DNA from: Betaproteobacteria bacterium
Lineage (GTDB): Bacteria; Pseudomonadota; Gammaproteobacteria; Burkholderiales; SG8-41
Reading direction: 5' to 3'
Assembly: GCA_025356695.1 (NCBI GenBank)
Contig: JANXSE010000151.1
Span: 1 to 21,860, forward strand
DNA length: 21,860 nt
The notes under the pieces are model-generated. The model was not told where the DNA came from. It saw only the letters and a list, made by a program, of their open reading frames with translations, and did not search any database. Made by a program: the position numbers and the translations under genes. Positions within the stretch are counted from its first letter, which is position 1, and every line of letters starts with the position of its first letter. This document shows positions 15,268 through 21,860 of this stretch, one piece after another.

Positions 15268-16950
15268 CTAGGCGCGCCTGATATCCCGGACCACTGCGCC
15301 GGGTGTCACCTCTGCCTGGGCACCGACTGCCGTCCCCCGCGACGCGGCCCACGCTTCGAATTCCGGCGCTGGCATCGGCTGGGCATAGAAAAATCCCTGG
15401 AACTCGTCGCAGCCCTCGTCAAACAGAATATCAACCTCCTGCCGCGTTTCGACGCCTTCAGCAACCACACGCAGGCCCAGCGTATGCCCTAGTCCGATGA
15501 TCGCCCGTGTGATTGCGAGGTCGGTTGGATCGTCGAGCATGTCATGCACAAACGAGCGGTCGATCTTGAGTTTGTCGAGCGGAAAACGATTCAGGTAGTT
15601 GAGGCTTGAGTAGCCCGTGCCGAAATCGTCAATGGCGAGGCCGATGCCGTGTTCACGGATCGCCTGCAGAACCTGCATATTGGCCTCGACACTTTCCATC
15701 AGGGCCGACTCCGTGATTTCAATTTCCAGCGTGCCTTTGCGCACGCCATGCCGGTGCAGGCTTGCCTTTAAGGTGTCCAGCAGGCCGCGGTCGCGCAATT
15801 GCAGCGGCGAAAGATTAATCGACACCCCGATATCAGACAGGCTGCCGTCGCGCCAGCGCGCCAGTTGCACACAGGCCTGTTCGATCACCCACGCGCCGAT
15901 CGGCACGATCAGGCCCGACTCCTCGGCAATCGGTATGAATTGCGCCGGACTCACCGCGCCCAGTTCGGGGCTGTTCCAGCGCAGCAGCGCCTCGACGCCA
16001 ACCAGTGCGCCACTACGGGCATCGACGCGCGGCTGGTAATTGAGACACAGTTCGTCGCGTTCGATCGCGCTGCGCAAATTGGTTTCGACCAGCATCCGGC
16101 GCTCCGCGCGCGCCGTCATTTCCGCGCTGAAAAACTGCGCGCTGTTGCGGCCCTGCGATTTGGCCTGGTACATCGCCGCGTCGGCGTGGCGCATCAACTC
16201 GTCGGCGTCAGCCCCGTCATCCGGATGCATGGCAATGCCGACACTGCACGAGACGTGGATTTCGGCGCCGTTGACGGAGTGCGAATTGCGGATCATTGGA
16301 ATCAACCGGCGCTCGACGATATGCTTGACTTCATCGCTGTCGGCCACACCGTTCAGCACAACCACGAATTCGTCGCCGCCAAGGCGGCTCACCGTGTCCG
16401 CCGCGCGCACCGCTTCAATCAGGCGCGCTGCGACCGAACGCAGCAAACCGTCGCCGATGTGATGCCCCAGCGTATCGTTGATGTTCTTGAAGCGGTCCAG
16501 ATCGATAAACAGCACGGCCACCTTCAGTTTCGAGCGCGGCACCTGCTGCAAGGCGTGGCGCAGCCGTTCGATGCACAATGAACGGTTGGGCAACTCGGTC
16601 AGCACGTCGTGGTGCGCCAGAAACTGGATGCGCTCCTCGCTCTTCTTGCGCTCGGAAACGTCGATCGCCGTGCAGATGTAATAGGACACGGCTTCTTCGT
16701 TTTCACGCACCGCGCTGATCATCAGCCACGCCGGGAATTCCTCGCCGTTACGCCGCCGCAATTTGGTTTCGCCCTGCCACGCCCCGCGCTTGCGCGCTAC
16801 ATCAAGCAGTCCGTGAAAATAGTGCGCGTCGCCGCCTTCAGGCGTCAAAAACTCGGCGCGGTCGCCAACCACATCGTGGAAGTCATAACCGATCGCGCGC
16901 ACGAAGGCGCGGTTCACGGTCAGTATCCGCTCCTCCGCGTCAACAATCAT
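15268..16950 (-). CDS. PAS-GGDEF-EAL c-di-GMP enzyme, C-terminal half of a split gene
   Basis: The 560 residues run: a PAS domain cut at its start (MIVDAEERILTVNRAF), with its PAC end ICTAIDVSERKKSEE near 92-106; a GGDEF domain (about 108-272); and an EAL domain (about 285-530). GGDEF is intact (191-195), and so is the RxxD inhibition site (R182-D185). EAL (320-322), DDFGTGYSSL (441-450) and the other phosphodiesterase motifs are also intact, so synthesis, breakdown or both of c-di-GMP is possible. The true N-terminus lies in the preceding open frame (see the composite entry). ATG 16950 has AAGG 5 bases upstream and follows the stop of the first half by 7 bases, so coupled re-initiation could still make a soluble enzyme. 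Confidence 0.88.
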   Translation of the reverse strand: MIVDAEERILTVNRAFVRAIGYDFHDVVGDRAEFLTPEGGDAHYFHGLLDVARKRGAWQGETKLRRRNGEEFPAWLMISAVRENEEAVSYYICTAIDVSERKKSEERIQFLAHHDVLTELPNRSLCIERLRHALQQVPRSKLKVAVLFIDLDRFKNINDTLGHHIGDGLLRSVAARLIEAVRAADTVSRLGGDEFVVVLNGVADSDEVKHIVERRLIPMIRNSHSVNGAEIHVSCSVGIAMHPDDGADADELMRHADAAMYQAKSQGRNSAQFFSAEMTARAERRMLVETNLRSAIERDELCLNYQPRVDARSGALVGVEALLRWNSPELGAVSPAQFIPIAEESGLIVPIGAWVIEQACVQLARWRDGSLSDIGVSINLSPLQLRDRGLLDTLKASLHRHGVRKGTLEIEITESALMESVEANMQVLQAIREHGIGLAIDDFGTGYSSLNYLNRFPLDKLKIDRSFVHDMLDDPTDLAITRAIIGLGHTLGLRVVAEGVETRQEVDILFDEGCDEFQGFFYAQPMPAPEFEAWAASRGTAVGAQAEVTPGAVVRDIRRA

Positions 16951-16957
16951 GATGCCT

Positions 16958-18481
16958 TCAGAGGAGGCCTCGAAGACCTGTGGCCCACAGCTCGAGACGA
17001 TGCTCCATCAGCTTCAGGTGGTTGATCGGCGAGAAGGCTGTGAGCACCGCGTCCTGCCCCTGAAACTTCAAACGCCGCGCCGACAGCACCGCCCACGCCG
17101 GTTCGACGCCGGCACGCCAACGCACCTCGAACTCGTCAACCGCATCGTGATTGGCGAGTTCCGCAAAAAACCGCGCGCGCACGTTGGGCTCGAGGCCGGC
17201 GGCCCACGGGTCGCTTTTGCTGCCGGCCAGCCAGCGTTGCGCCGGCTCGTTGGCATGCAAGACTTCGTGGCCCGGCACTGCGGTGACCACCATCGGAATC
17301 GGCGTCGCCTCAACCAGCGCCTGCTGCGCCTCGGCGGCGCGCGCATTCGCAGCAAGTTCCTGCTGCACTTCGCGATCGCGATCGAGCTGGGCGAGCATGT
17401 CGTTAAAACCCAGCACCAGGCGCCCGATTTCGTCTTCGCTCTGCCAGTGACCGCGCACCGTGTAGTCCCCGGTCAGGCGGACCTTGTCAGTTACCTTCGA
17501 CAGATTGCGCAATGGCAGGGCAATCTGCCGCGCCACGTAAAACACCATCGATAACAATGCCACCAGCAGGAAGGCGGCGGTACCAAGGTGAAGCCACATG
17601 CGCGAGAACAGGCCATCGACCCGCTGCTCAAGCAGACGGTCGAGTTCTTTGCCGGAGGTTTTCCAGGTTTGGCGCAACTGCAGCAGCAGGTCGCGCTGCG
17701 CGCTGCCGACCTCGGCGAGCGCAGCATCGCCACGTCCACGCTCGATGACGCGGCGTGCCGCGATCCGGAACGCTTCGATCCCAGCAGTTAGCTTGTCGTG
17801 CTCCTGCTGTAACGCTGCCTTGACCCGCGGCCCACCCGCCGCCAGCGCTTCACCAAGGTCGGATTCGATGCCCTTCGCCGTTGCGTCAAGACGCCCTTCA
17901 AGGATCAGATACTGCGTTCGCGCATCCGCGCCCGGCCGGTGCAACAACGCAGCGATCCCCTGCAGCAGTTCCACCAGCTCGGGATAACGCAATACCGACA
18001 GTGACATCGTGTAATAGCTGTCGAGGTCGGGGTCCAGAATCAGCTTCGACTGGTTGCCGACACGGGTGACCAGTTCGCGGCCGCGCACCAGCGCTTCGTT
18101 GACCGCGCGATCATCGCCAGTGCGGGATTTCGCCAGCCTGCCGATCGCCGTGACCAGGGCAGTGTTGCTTTCAGTGCTGGACATCTCCGCACCGAGATTG
18201 CGTTCGGCCCCGGACAGTTCCGCCGCGCGTGCCGGCAGTGCGGCCCGTTCCTGCACGCCGCTATGGGCGCCGACCAGTGCGGCATCGATCAGGGCGTCGC
18301 GCACCGCGCCGATGTACGCATTGCCGCGCAACTCGTCGCGCGCAAAATTGATTGCAATGTACTTTTCGTTAATCAGGATGCTGCTGATGAAAATAACCGC
18401 CGTCAGATCGAGCAGGTAGATCAGCAGCAGCTTCTTGCCGACGCTCAGTCGTGCCAGCGTTCGCGTGAATGGATTTGACAT
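16958..18481 (-). CDS. Membrane sensor half (4-helix ligand domain, HAMP, PAS) of a split c-di-GMP gene
   Basis: The 507 residues show TM1 (about 18-38, LLLIYLLDLTAVIFISSIL), a helical periplasmic region of about 250 residues (nitrate/methyl-accepting-like bundle), TM2 (about 297-318), HAMP (about 318-370, with LPLRNLSKVTDKV and EIGRLVLGFNDML), and a PAS-like domain (about 385-490). There is no output domain before the stop; it lies in the next frame. The start MSNPFTRTLARLSVGKK (18481) matches the usual distance to TM1; ATG 18517 is an alternative, and neither has a good ribosome-binding site. A sigma-28-like promoter lies upstream at 18544-18570. Alone this half would be a receptor without an enzyme. 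Confidence 0.85.
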   Translation of the reverse strand: MSNPFTRTLARLSVGKKLLLIYLLDLTAVIFISSILINEKYIAINFARDELRGNAYIGAVRDALIDAALVGAHSGVQERAALPARAAELSGAERNLGAEMSSTESNTALVTAIGRLAKSRTGDDRAVNEALVRGRELVTRVGNQSKLILDPDLDSYYTMSLSVLRYPELVELLQGIAALLHRPGADARTQYLILEGRLDATAKGIESDLGEALAAGGPRVKAALQQEHDKLTAGIEAFRIAARRVIERGRGDAALAEVGSAQRDLLLQLRQTWKTSGKELDRLLEQRVDGLFSRMWLHLGTAAFLLVALLSMVFYVARQIALPLRNLSKVTDKVRLTGDYTVRGHWQSEDEIGRLVLGFNDMLAQLDRDREVQQELAANARAAEAQQALVEATPIPMVVTAVPGHEVLHANEPAQRWLAGSKSDPWAAGLEPNVRARFFAELANHDAVDEFEVRWRAGVEPAWAVLSARRLKFQGQDAVLTAFSPINHLKLMEHRLELWATGLRGLL

Positions 18482-18543
18482 CAGTCGGCCCACAAAATTT
18501 TTCGAGGTTTCCCGCATTTCCGAAAAACGAATTCGGCATCAAC

Positions 18544-18570
18544 TTATCGGCCTCCCGGATTAATTCTTGA
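18544..18570 (-). promoter_or_regulatory. Sigma-28 (FliA)-like promoter of the c-di-GMP gene
   Basis: On the minus strand TCAAGAAT (18570-18563) is followed by an 11-base spacer and a perfect GCCGATAA (18551-18544). The flagellar sigma-28 consensus is TAAAGTTT-N11-GCCGATAA, often TCAAG in the -35 of non-enteric bacteria. The start of transcription would fall near 18537, 20 bases before ATG 18517 and 56 before ATG 18481. TTGAGATAGCTCAA, an inverted repeat at 18567-18580, overlaps the -35 end. Confidence 0.6.
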
Positions 18571-18581
18571 GATAGCTCAAA

Positions 18582-18859
18582 CAAAAATAAATGAATGCAA
18601 TTCTATGCAGGAAAACTCTGAGATTGAGCAGACACCGTGCCAGACAACCGATTGCCAAGGGTGGCACGCACGCAAGCTGCGTGCTTTCCCCATAGAAATC
18701 ATTGACGATAAAGAAACGGCCGGCAGATCTGCGACGGCCGGGCGGATGGCTAAACAACAGTTCACAGCACCTCCGCGCACCAAACGCGAGCACCAGATTC
18801 CAGAGTGGTGCATTGAACCTGCCTTATCGTCAGGGCAGATTCCCGGTGGCCGCAACCGC
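18582..18859. other. Non-coding spacer downstream of kup
   Basis: No supported gene lies here. The part near 18580-18620 is AT-rich. A 7-base stem GCACGCA / TGCGTGC is at about 18665-18685, and a candidate kup terminator at 18711-18740. Short open frames in this stretch run on into kup antisense or out of frame and have no ribosome-binding sites. Confidence 0.5.
18711..18740 (-). terminator. Candidate kup terminator
   Basis: On the minus strand CGGCCG (18740-18735) and CGGCCG (18722-18717) form a 6-base GC stem around GCAGATCTGC-like sequence, followed by TTTCTT. It lies about 120 bases after the kup stop, farther than usual. Confidence 0.4.
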
Positions 18860-20779
18860 CTAGAGCTCGACGCGCGTGCCGAGTTCCACCACCTGGTTGC
18901 CCGGAATATTGAAGTAGTCGGTGACGCTGCCGGCGTTGCGCGCCATTGCCGAGAACACGCGGTCGCGTAGGCGCGGCAGCCAGCCCTTCGCCGCCGCCGA
19001 CGGCACGATTTTCTCGCGCGACATGAAGTACGACATTTCCAGCGGCTCGATCTGCAGGCCATAAGGCCCGCATAATTCAAGTGCGGCGCCGACATCCGGG
19101 CGGTCCATGAAACCATAGCGCAAAGTCACGCGCCAGCATGCCCTGCCCATGTCTTCGCAGGCGACGCGTTGTTCCGCAGGCACCCACGGCACATCGCGGA
19201 ACTCGACCGTCAGAAATACATTCCTCTCGTGCAGCACCTTGTAATGCTTGAGACTGTGCAACAGCGCATGCGGCGTCGCCTCCGGCGTTGAGGTCAGGAA
19301 CACCGCTGTTCCGGCCACGCGCTGCGGCGGCTCTACAAACAATGAATCGAGAAACGGCGCGAGGGGAATCGACGACGCGCGCAGCAGTTCCAGCAAACGC
19401 AGACGGCCGCGCCGCCATGTCACCATCACGCTAAAAATCAGCGCGCCCAGCAGCAGCGGGAACCAGCCGCCGTCAAACACCTTGTGCATGGCAGCGGCAA
19501 AAAACGTGGCGTCGACGATCATGAAGAATCCCGTCGCCGCAAGACACAGCCAGAGCGGATAACCCCAGCGATAACGGATTACAAAAAAGGTAAGAAATGT
19601 CGTCACCAGCATGGTACCCATCACCGCCACGCCATAGGCCGAGGCCAGCCGCGTCGAAGAACCGAAACCGATCACGGCAATCGCCACCGCAAAGAGCAGG
19701 ATGGTATTCACCGCCGGCACGTAAATCTGTCCGATGGTGTGCGACGAGGTATGCAATATCGACATGCGCGGCAGATAACCGAGCTGGATCGCCTGTTGCG
19801 TCATTGAATACGCGCCGGAGATGGTGGCCTGCGAGGCAATCACCGTCGCTGCCGTCGCCAGCGCCACTATTGGATAAAGCGCCCACGAAGGAAAGGCGAG
19901 GTAGAAGGGGTTTTCCAGCGCCTGCGGATTGGCGATCAACAACGCGCCCTGGCCGAAGTAATTCAACACCAGCGCCGGGGCCACCAGACCGAACCACGCC
20001 ACGCGGATGGCGCGCGCGCCGAAGTGCCCCATGTCGGCATAGAGCGCTTCGGCACCGGTCATCGCCAGCAGTACCGACCCGAGCACGATGAACGAGGCGG
20101 CACCGTGCGCTGTCACAAAGTGGAAAGCGTACAGCGGGTTCAGCGCGGCAAGCACCTGCGGATTGTTCGCAATATTCCACACACCGCAGGCACCAATCGC
20201 GGCGAACCACAGCACGCAGACGGGCCCGAACAGCAGACCGACAACGCCGGTGCCGTGCTTCTGGATCAGGAACAGGGCGATCAGGATGCCCGTCGAGATC
20301 GGCACGACATAGGGCTTGAAGGCGGCGGTGCCGATTTCGAGGCCCTCGACCGCCGACAGCACCGAGATTGCCGGCGTCAGCACCGCATCGCCGTAAAAGA
20401 GCGCCGCACCGAAAACGCCGATGCCCATCAGCAGGGATGCCAGCCGTGGCCGCTCGCCGATGGCAGCGGTGGCCAGCGCCAGCAGCGCCATGATACCGCC
20501 CTCGCCGCGATTGTTGGCGCGCAGCACGAGCATCACGTATTTAAGCGTAACGACTATCATCAGCGCCCAGAAGATCGCCGACACGCCGCCAAGGATGTTG
20601 GCCGTGGTGAGCGCGATGCCATGTTCCGGATTAAAGGTCTCCTTCACCGCGTAGAGCGGACTGGTGCCAATGTCGCCGTAGACCACACCCAGCGCCAGCA
20701 GCGCCATTGCCGCCGTCGCTTGCTGCGGCACCTGTGTATTGGAGGAGGCGTTCATTGCATTTACAGTGGTGGTATTCAT
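18860..20779 (-). CDS. kup: Low-affinity potassium transporter Kup
   Basis: This 639-residue protein is of standard length for Kup/HAK/KUP proton-coupled potassium importers of the inner membrane. The signature GVVYGDIGTSPLYA is at 31-44, followed by about twelve hydrophobic segments. Family stretches include GEGGIMALLALA, GDAVLTPAISVLSAVEGLE, LTGAEALYADMGHFG (here MTGAEALYADMGHFG), NYFGQGALL, and SQATISGAYSMTQQAIQLGY. A soluble C-terminal domain of about 190 residues ends with the family-typical PGNQVVELGTRVEL. ATG 20779 gives the usual short N-terminus but lacks a Shine-Dalgarno; ATG 20755 is an alternative. It is divergent from a KdpD-like kinase with only 95 bases between starts, suggesting shared control in response to potassium or osmotic stress. 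Confidence 0.97.
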   Translation of the reverse strand: MNTTTVNAMNASSNTQVPQQATAAMALLALGVVYGDIGTSPLYAVKETFNPEHGIALTTANILGGVSAIFWALMIVVTLKYVMLVLRANNRGEGGIMALLALATAAIGERPRLASLLMGIGVFGAALFYGDAVLTPAISVLSAVEGLEIGTAAFKPYVVPISTGILIALFLIQKHGTGVVGLLFGPVCVLWFAAIGACGVWNIANNPQVLAALNPLYAFHFVTAHGAASFIVLGSVLLAMTGAEALYADMGHFGARAIRVAWFGLVAPALVLNYFGQGALLIANPQALENPFYLAFPSWALYPIVALATAATVIASQATISGAYSMTQQAIQLGYLPRMSILHTSSHTIGQIYVPAVNTILLFAVAIAVIGFGSSTRLASAYGVAVMGTMLVTTFLTFFVIRYRWGYPLWLCLAATGFFMIVDATFFAAAMHKVFDGGWFPLLLGALIFSVMVTWRRGRLRLLELLRASSIPLAPFLDSLFVEPPQRVAGTAVFLTSTPEATPHALLHSLKHYKVLHERNVFLTVEFRDVPWVPAEQRVACEDMGRACWRVTLRYGFMDRPDVGAALELCGPYGLQIEPLEMSYFMSREKIVPSAAAKGWLPRLRDRVFSAMARNAGSVTDYFNIPGNQVVELGTRVEL

Positions 20780-20874
20780 AAGGAACGCAGCCTAATGCAG
20801 ACCAACCTGCCTGCACAGGCCCGGCGGCAAATCTTTACGCGATTTTTACACCCGCATTGCGCTAGAGTAGCGGC

Positions 20875-21860
20875 ATGAACAAACACCCTTGGGCCGGTTA
20901 TGCCTGCGCCGCCGTCGCCACCGCGTTATGCACGCTGGCGGGCCTCGCCATGCAGACGCGCTTCGATATTGTCAACATCGCGATGGTCTATCTGCTTGCC
21001 GTGGTCATGATTGCCCTGCTCTTCAACCGCGGCGCCGCCATCGCCAGTTCCGTCTTGTGCGTCGCCGCTTTTGACTTTGTGTTCGTGCCGCCGCGCGGGA
21101 CTTTTACGGTCGACGACGTGCAGTACCTGCTGACCTTCGCCATCATGCTGTCGGTGGCGCTGGTGATCTCAGGCTTAATGGAAAGCCGGCGCCGTCAGAA
21201 CGACGCGCAGGCCAGGTTGGCGATCGAAGCCGAAACCGAACGCATTCGCAGTACGCTGCTCGCCTCGATTTCGCACGATCTGCGCACGCCGCTGGCGGTG
21301 ATGACCGGCGCGTCGTCGAGCCTTGCAGAAGGCGGCGATCGCCTGTCAGCGGCGGAACGCGCCGCGCTGGCGCAAAGCATCTACGGCCAGGCGCGCGATA
21401 TGTCTGAACAGGTCGCCAAGGTTTTGCAGATGACGCGACTGGAAACCGGCGCGATCAAGCTCGAACGCGATTGGGTGGCGGTTTCTGAAATTGCCGGATC
21501 GGTCCTGGCACGGCTCAAGGAAAAACTCGCCAGCCACCGTCTGGTGGTGGAAATCCCGGCGGACCTCCCGCTGGTACGCGCAGATGCAACGTTGATCGAT
21601 CAGGCGCTGGCAAACCTCGTTGAGAATGCCGCGCGGCACACCGCGGCAGGCACCGTCGTGCAGGTGCGTGCAAGGCGTCAAAATGACGAACTCGTCATCT
21701 CGGTCGAGGATTTCGGACCCGGCATAGACGACCACGAACTGGAACGGGTGTTCGAAAAATTCGCACGCGGCAGCAGCGAAGGCACCGTCGGCGGCGTCGG
21801 TCTCGGTCTTGCCATCTGCCGCTCGATCGTGCGTCTGCATGGCGGCCGCGTGTGGGCGGA
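20875..21860 (+). CDS. Short KdpD-like sensor histidine kinase (DUF4118-HisKA-HATPase), runs off window
   Basis: The 328 residues seen match only the C-terminal half of KdpD. They begin with four membrane segments of the DUF4118 type, including FDFVFVPPRGTFTVDDVQYL, then LTFAIMLSVALVISGL. Next come the HisKA helix with H134 in SISHDLRTPL, the N-box NLVENAARHT, the G1 motif DFGPGI (D279), FEKFARG, and the G2 motif GVGLGLAICRSIVRLHGG. The N-terminal KdpD and Usp regions (about 370-400 residues in E. coli) are absent. The frame is closed by TAG at 20863-20865, four codons before ATG 20875, so this is the real start unless a frameshift lies upstream. No strong ribosome-binding site is visible. 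The response regulator would lie beyond the window. It faces kup rather than kdpFABC. Confidence 0.88.
   Translation, partial: MNKHPWAGYACAAVATALCTLAGLAMQTRFDIVNIAMVYLLAVVMIALLFNRGAAIASSVLCVAAFDFVFVPPRGTFTVDDVQYLLTFAIMLSVALVISGLMESRRRQNDAQARLAIEAETERIRSTLLASISHDLRTPLAVMTGASSSLAEGGDRLSAAERAALAQSIYGQARDMSEQVAKVLQMTRLETGAIKLERDWVAVSEIAGSVLARLKEKLASHRLVVEIPADLPLVRADATLIDQALANLVENAARHTAAGTVVQVRARRQNDELVISVEDFGPGIDDHELERVFEKFARGSSEGTVGGVGLGLAICRSIVRLHGGRVWA

Larger units (their letters stand above)
15268..18481 (-). pseudogene. Composite HAMP-PAS-PAS-GGDEF-EAL gene broken by a frameshift
   Basis: The two adjacent open frames form one ordinary signalling protein of about 1068 residues. The first frame ends LKLMEHRLELWATGLRGLL and stops at 16958. 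The next frame, read back from ATG 16950, gives VFEASSEGIMIVDAEERIL, which is the natural continuation (LELWA-x-VFEASSEGIMIVDA is a common junction in such proteins). On the minus strand GCCACAGGTCTTC is present where GCCAAGGTCTTC would keep one frame: one extra base near 16979-16981. It may be a real inactivating mutation, a phase-variable change, or a sequencing or assembly error. Confidence 0.75.

Noticed and set aside
18605..18970. Small plus-strand gene in the spacer beside kup
   Set aside because: Runs into kup in antisense and lacks a ribosome-binding site and any domain signal.
18577..19116. Minus-strand open frame overlapping the end of kup in another frame, as a sign of a kup frameshift
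   Set aside because: The kup frame itself runs to the normal family end GNQVVELGTRVEL, so there is no frameshift.
20780..20874. Possible riboswitch or structured leader in the kup / kinase gap
   Set aside because: Only 95 bases, and no known riboswitch core was recognised.
20024..20878. Plus-strand open frame opposite the start of kup
   Set aside because: Antisense to the conserved Kup signature; very rich in R, H and Q; no ribosome-binding site.

Overview
The window looks like a chromosomal segment of a GC-rich betaproteobacterium, probably Burkholderiales or a close relative. The signs are an orphan Bug/TctC-type solute receptor, a long HrpA helicase with a DUF3418-type C-terminus, a FecR-domain secreted protein, a PF10023-type aminopeptidase lipoprotein, a Kup transporter, and several families of short GC-rich palindromic repeats between genes. 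No tRNA, rRNA, CRISPR array, transposase or phage gene was seen. This is gene-family recognition by eye; no database was searched.

Layout, left to right. (1) 1-1195: the N-terminus of a type I restriction R-subunit-like protein (minus, leaves the window), divergent from a hicA-hicB toxin-antitoxin pair whose -10 box lies inside a perfect palindrome next to the hicA start codon. hicA has no stop codon at the usual place and reads 115 bases into hicB. (2) 1196-3550: a Bug receptor and a DUF1847 protein (both minus), separated and followed by repeat-filled spacers. (3) 3551-8858: hrpA (minus), carrying one of the repeats in frame, divergent from a secreted FecR-domain protein; after it comes a cluster of three repeat copies. 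(4) 8859-10072: a PEBP/YbhB-like protein divergent from a small unknown secreted protein. (5) 10232-12553: a tight minus-strand operon of histidine phosphatase, alpha/beta hydrolase and lipoprotein aminopeptidase. (6) 12637-15223: a TSUP permease, a class I/II aminotransferase and a DUF1993 protein. (7) 15268-18570: a membrane HAMP-PAS-PAS-GGDEF-EAL signalling gene split in two by an apparent one-base insertion and preceded by a sigma-28 (FliA)-like promoter. (8) 18860-21860: the potassium transporter gene kup, divergent from a short KdpD-like histidine kinase that lacks the N-terminal KdpD/Usp region and runs off the window.

Functional threads: genome defence or stability at the left edge, c-di-GMP signalling tied to a motility-type promoter in region 7, and potassium homeostasis at the right edge. 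Points most worth a second look are the KdpD-like kinase facing kup, the frameshifted c-di-GMP gene behind a FliA-type promoter, the repeat translated inside HrpA, and the unusual hicA/hicB overlap and operator. I did not find a clearly new multi-gene system.
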